This document shows, one piece after another, positions 17,457-20,000 of a stretch of 20,000 nt of DNA. The notes beneath the pieces were generated by a model. It saw only the letters and a program-made list of their open reading frames with translations, did no database searches and was not told the origin of the DNA. The DNA is taken from assembly GCA_963575745.1 (NCBI GenBank), contig CAUYUJ010010502.1:321505-341504 (forward strand), written 5' to 3'. How positions within the stretch are numbered: the first letter of the stretch is position 1; each line of letters starts with the position of its first letter. This DNA comes from Prorocentrum cordatum (taxonomy: Eukaryota; Sar; Dinophyceae; Prorocentrales; Prorocentraceae). The position numbers and the translations under genes were made by a program.

Positions 17457-18080
17457 ATGCCCCAGCAGAAAATGCCGCCCAACAACGCCCAGTTGCTACG
17501 ACTGGCACCAGGCAGCATATGGGACTTCTTCCTGATAGAGGGCGACAACAAACCAGTGGAGGCCGCGGCAGAAGGAGAGATCCGCAACGCGGAGGAGGTC
17601 AAGAGCATGGGCAGCAAGGAGATGGGATCCCCACACCACCGCACGGAGGCAAACTTCTTCCTGGAGCTTGCCAAGAGCGACCAGATTGGCGGCGAGGCGA
17701 AGGACATACTCACGCAGTTTGCGGAGCTGATCGAGGTGATGAACCAGGAGGATTTCACGGACATGCTATCATACTTTCGAGTAACGAAAGCAGACGTGGA
17801 GCCAGCTCAAACGCAGAAATGGAAGATCCAGATCATGTTCAACTCCCTGAGCCCGTCGCCATGGACGCAGAAGCTGAAGGACGATGCCAACGCGCTGAGA
17901 GTCGGCAACGAGAAAGCGGAGATCGAGTTCGGCACCTTCGGAGTGCAGGATCTGCGGCAGGCCACCTGCCGCGCCCTCAAGGCGATGCAGGCCCAGCAGA
18001 TCTTCGGAGAGCCTCCGCCGTCGGAGCTCGAGAGACAGCTGCAAGCAACGCCCCAAGAGCGCCAGCAGCAAGCACAGTAG
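17457..18080 (+). CDS. C-terminal domain of the LINE polyprotein, or separate small ORF
   Basis: A 207-residue frame from the ATG at 17457 to the TAG at 18078-18080 (open upstream to 17268, with another ATG at 17298). It has ordinary protein composition: acidic and helical in the first 120 residues (FFLELAKSDQIGGEAKDIL, MNQEDFTDMLSYFRVTKA), then a more compact KWKIQIMFNSL segment, then TFGVQDLRQATCRALKAMQ and a Gln/Pro-rich tail (PPPSELERQLQ). No catalytic motif or domain was recognised. I recall similar long tails after the fingers in dinoflagellate LINE-like proteins, but could not compare them here. It is either joined to the finger region by a shift between 17268 and 17457, or translated separately. 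Confidence 0.6.
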   Translation: MPQQKMPPNNAQLLRLAPGSIWDFFLIEGDNKPVEAAAEGEIRNAEEVKSMGSKEMGSPHHRTEANFFLELAKSDQIGGEAKDILTQFAELIEVMNQEDFTDMLSYFRVTKADVEPAQTQKWKIQIMFNSLSPSPWTQKLKDDANALRVGNEKAEIEFGTFGVQDLRQATCRALKAMQAQQIFGEPPPSELERQLQATPQERQQQAQ

Positions 18081-18260
18081 ATACCGAGGGACTCCGAGCC
18101 ATGGCACAGAGGGGCAGTCAGAGAGCCCAGGCAATGCTAGCACAACTGACACGCCAACAGTGAGCAGTACTCTTGCCCCAGATTGCGTAATCATGAGCGT
18201 GCATATGTGAACGGCAGGTTTTATTTCCTCTTAATGACTTTCTTCGCAGTTTAGTTTTCA
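18081..18260 (+). other. Probable 3' untranslated end of the LINE
   Basis: Directly after the last stop codon the sequence becomes less GC-rich, with a T-rich stretch (about 18218-18262). I see no poly(A) run or short tandem tail, so the true 3' end is not fixed. Confidence 0.35.
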
Positions 18261-18735
18261 GTGTCCGAGGCCAAGAGGCCAGGCGGACAGAATACAGCAG
18301 TGATGAAGACGAGGCAGCAGGATCCTGTCTCGGGCCGATGCCTGAGCTCTTCCTGCCCGTGCCTGAAAGCGTTACCGTGGGGAGGGGGGTGGAGTGGAGT
18401 GGTGGGGGAGTGGGGGACCGTGGAGACTGTTCAGCTGCACACAGTAGACGGGTTTCTTATGGCAATGTCAGGCACAAGTATGAAAACCCGTTTTCCCGAG
18501 ACGGAGGGGATGGGCCACAAGGTCATAAACCTCCGCCGTCATTCCATGTTTGTGAAATTCGAAGGGGCTCGGCATCGAGCTGCAGCGGGCCCAAATGGGC
18601 CTAACAAGGCCTTGGGACCCGTAGGCTGACCCCCTGTTATGCCGATAATGCCGCCAGCAGCTACCGAGCTCGCACACATGCGAGACAAGTCCAAGCAATG
18701 CAGCAGTGGACTCACCAGTTGCCAAGGCTTCCGAC
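18261..18735. other. Gene-free spacer
   Basis: No gene, RNA or strong repeat recognised on either strand. Confidence 0.4.
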
Positions 18736-18975
18736 TCCGACTCCGACTCCTCCTCCTCTTCCTCCTCCTCCTCCTGAACCTGACAGCTGGTGGATCGAGA
18801 GTTTGTCAGAACGTAGCCTCCTCCTCCGCATCATCCGCGTCCTCCTCCTCTTCCTCCTCCTCTTCCTCCTCCTTCTCCTCTTCCTCCCCCTCCTCCTCCT
18901 CCTCCTCCTCCTCCTCCTCCTCCTCCTTCTCCTCCTCCTCCCCCTCCCCCTCCTTGCCGTCCACCACCTCCTCCT
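18736..18975. repeat. (TCC)n polypyrimidine tracts
   Basis: Two CCT/TCC blocks (about 18736-18777 and 18818-18955) flank a short unique segment. Both are pyrimidine on the + strand. Confidence 0.93.
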
Positions 18976-19173
18976 CGGCGCTCTGTGTTGGGGGCATGAG
19001 TTGTGCCGCACGTGCTGCCCTGCCCACACGCCCCAGCGGTCTCCACCGCTGGGCGAGCGGAAGAAAGCAGGGGCGAAGGTGAATCCAGCGCACTGCCAGA
19101 TGGTCATCGGGAAACGGCAGCATGGCGAGACCACGGGGAGGCCTCCGACGAACGCGCGAAGCCGGGGAAGGGC
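18976..19173. other. Gene-free spacer
   Basis: Unique-looking GC-rich sequence with no domain recognised in any frame. Confidence 0.4.
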
Positions 19174-19217
19174 CTCCTCTTCCTCCTCCTCCTCCTCCTC
19201 CTCCTCCTCCTCCTCCC
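19174..19217. repeat. (CTC)n microsatellite
   Basis: About 14 near-perfect CTC units, pyrimidine on the + strand. Confidence 0.93.
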
Positions 19218-19397
19218 CGGACCCCCGACGTCATGAGACGTCCAGCCCCAGAGGTCTCGACCCATTCCCCTGGACTGGCTTTACATCCTGAGTCGTTTTT
19301 TGACGGTCCCGAGGCCCGGTAAGGGCTCCCAGGAGTCGAACATCGGGGAAAGCAAAACGTCGTGACTTCTTCATGATTCGAAAGGGTCAGGGTCAGG

Positions 19398-19650
19398 GTC
19401 CTCCTCCTCCTCCTCCTCCTCCTCCTCCTCCTCCTCCTCCTCCCCCTCATCTTCCTCCTCCTCCCCATCCCCGCCTCAATCCTCCCCCTCCCCCTCCACC
19501 TCCCCCTACTCATCCGCCTCCTCCTCCTGCTCCTCTTCTTCTTCTTCTTCTCCCTCCTCCTCCTCCTCCTCCTCCTCCTCCTTCTCCTCCTCCTCCTCCT
19601 CCTCCTCCTCCTCCTCCTCCTCCTCCTCCCCCTCCTCTCCCTCCTCATCT
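19398..19650. repeat. Long (CTC)n tract with CTT and CCC variants
   Basis: About 250 bp of CTC/TCC repeat with a CTT block near 19534-19552 and C-rich blocks near 19440-19500. The 93-codon poly-Pro frame within it is an artefact. Confidence 0.95.
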
Positions 19651-19770
19651 GTAGACGGCGGCGACGACGACGCCGCCGACGCGAACGCCGACGAGCCGAC
19701 GACCCCAACGCGAACGCCAATGCCGACGCCGACGCCGACGATGACAACGACAACGACAACGACAACGATC
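19651..19770. repeat. (GAC/GCC)n degenerate repeat
   Basis: GACG- and GCCGAC-type units (GGCGGCGACGACG, CCGACGCCGACG) pass into ACAACG units near 19742-19768. It resembles the GAC tracts at 4.4 and 4.7 kb and has the same strand sense. Confidence 0.85.
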
Positions 19771-20000
19771 AGTTTAAGACTGTTTGCTCTGACTGGCACG
19801 CGTGTCTTGCATTCTGTGTACCCCAAACCTCGATACCCGCCCACTGCGTCTTCGATCGCCGATCGCACCCCCCTTTCGGGGGGGGGGAATCTCTTCCTTG
19901 CCGGCCACTGACTGACATGCGAAGAACTCTCGAGCGAGAGCGCCGTTCCTGAGTTCGGGGACCTCTCTCGCCAGGGTCTCTCGGAATACATACTGAAACA
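19771..20000. other. Window end, no gene
   Basis: No gene recognised. A small C-run/G-run hairpin (CCCCCC-TTTC-GGGGGG) lies at about 19868-19883. Confidence 0.4.

Larger units (their letters stand above)
13536..18080 (+). mobile_element. LINE-like non-LTR retrotransposon with several frame breaks
   Basis: In order, the element encodes an APE-type endonuclease, a charged linker, a reverse transcriptase with motifs A-C and a thumb, Cys/His zinc fingers and a C-terminal domain. That is the layout of an endonuclease-type LINE with its nucleic-acid-binding part downstream of the RT. Coding moves from frame 0 (positions divisible by 3) to frame 2, back to 0, to 2 and to 0. The changes fall between 15071 and 15275, at about 16082-16089, between 16790 and 16922, and between 17268 and about 17457; the last could instead be a new ORF start. 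I found no RNase H in this element, no poly(A) tail and no target-site duplication, so the outer limits are uncertain. It may extend upstream towards 13400 and downstream to about 18255. Confidence 0.8.

Overview
This window looks like non-genic, repeat-dense DNA from the nuclear genome of a GC-rich eukaryote. A dinoflagellate is my best guess. That guess rests on three things: the very high density of GC-rich microsatellites, the absence of any recognisable host gene, and a LINE-type retrotransposon whose endonuclease, reverse transcriptase and C-terminal zinc fingers resemble, as I remember them, the predicted proteins common in dinoflagellate genomes. No marker gene or spliced-leader sequence confirms it. 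I found no rRNA, tRNA, CRISPR array, or bacterial or phage gene.

Layout. 1-1.4 kb: two small inverted-repeat elements, one bounded by TA dinucleotides (595-757) and one with 22-bp arms (1136-1294). 1.8-6.3 kb: almost only simple repeats ((TCC)n, (GAAA)n, (GAC)n, (CA)n, (CCACAA)n), with a 52-53 bp minisatellite, an AT-rich island and several strong hairpins. 6.6-6.9 kb: a decayed ~100-bp tandem repeat. 7.3-8.2 kb: a decayed RNase H domain from a retroelement, followed at once by two adjacent long palindromic (foldback) elements, each with candidate target-site duplications. 8.3-9.2 kb: a 198-nt homopurine tract, a second copy of the 1136-1294 family, and a second TA-bounded, CAGTCGG-ended element that has an extra internal end. 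9.5-11.2 kb: a nest of minisatellites (15, ~151, ~12 and ~54 bp units). 11.7-13.4 kb: compound microsatellite and GC-rich duplicated spacer.

13.5-18.1 kb: one LINE-like element on the + strand, split over at least three reading-frame changes. It encodes, in order, an APE-type (EEP) endonuclease, a helical linker, a reverse transcriptase with motifs A, B and C, a thumb region, Cys/His zinc fingers and a ~200-residue C-terminal domain. One break falls in a run of eight A and another may fall in a run of seven G, so the copy is either recently dead or affected by homopolymer sequencing errors. 18.3-20 kb: more (TCC)n and a GAC-type repeat, no gene.

How the parts act together: the LINE proteins would nick target DNA and copy the element's RNA in place. 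The small foldback and TA-bounded elements encode nothing and would need enzymes supplied from elsewhere. All matches are by eye; no search was run.
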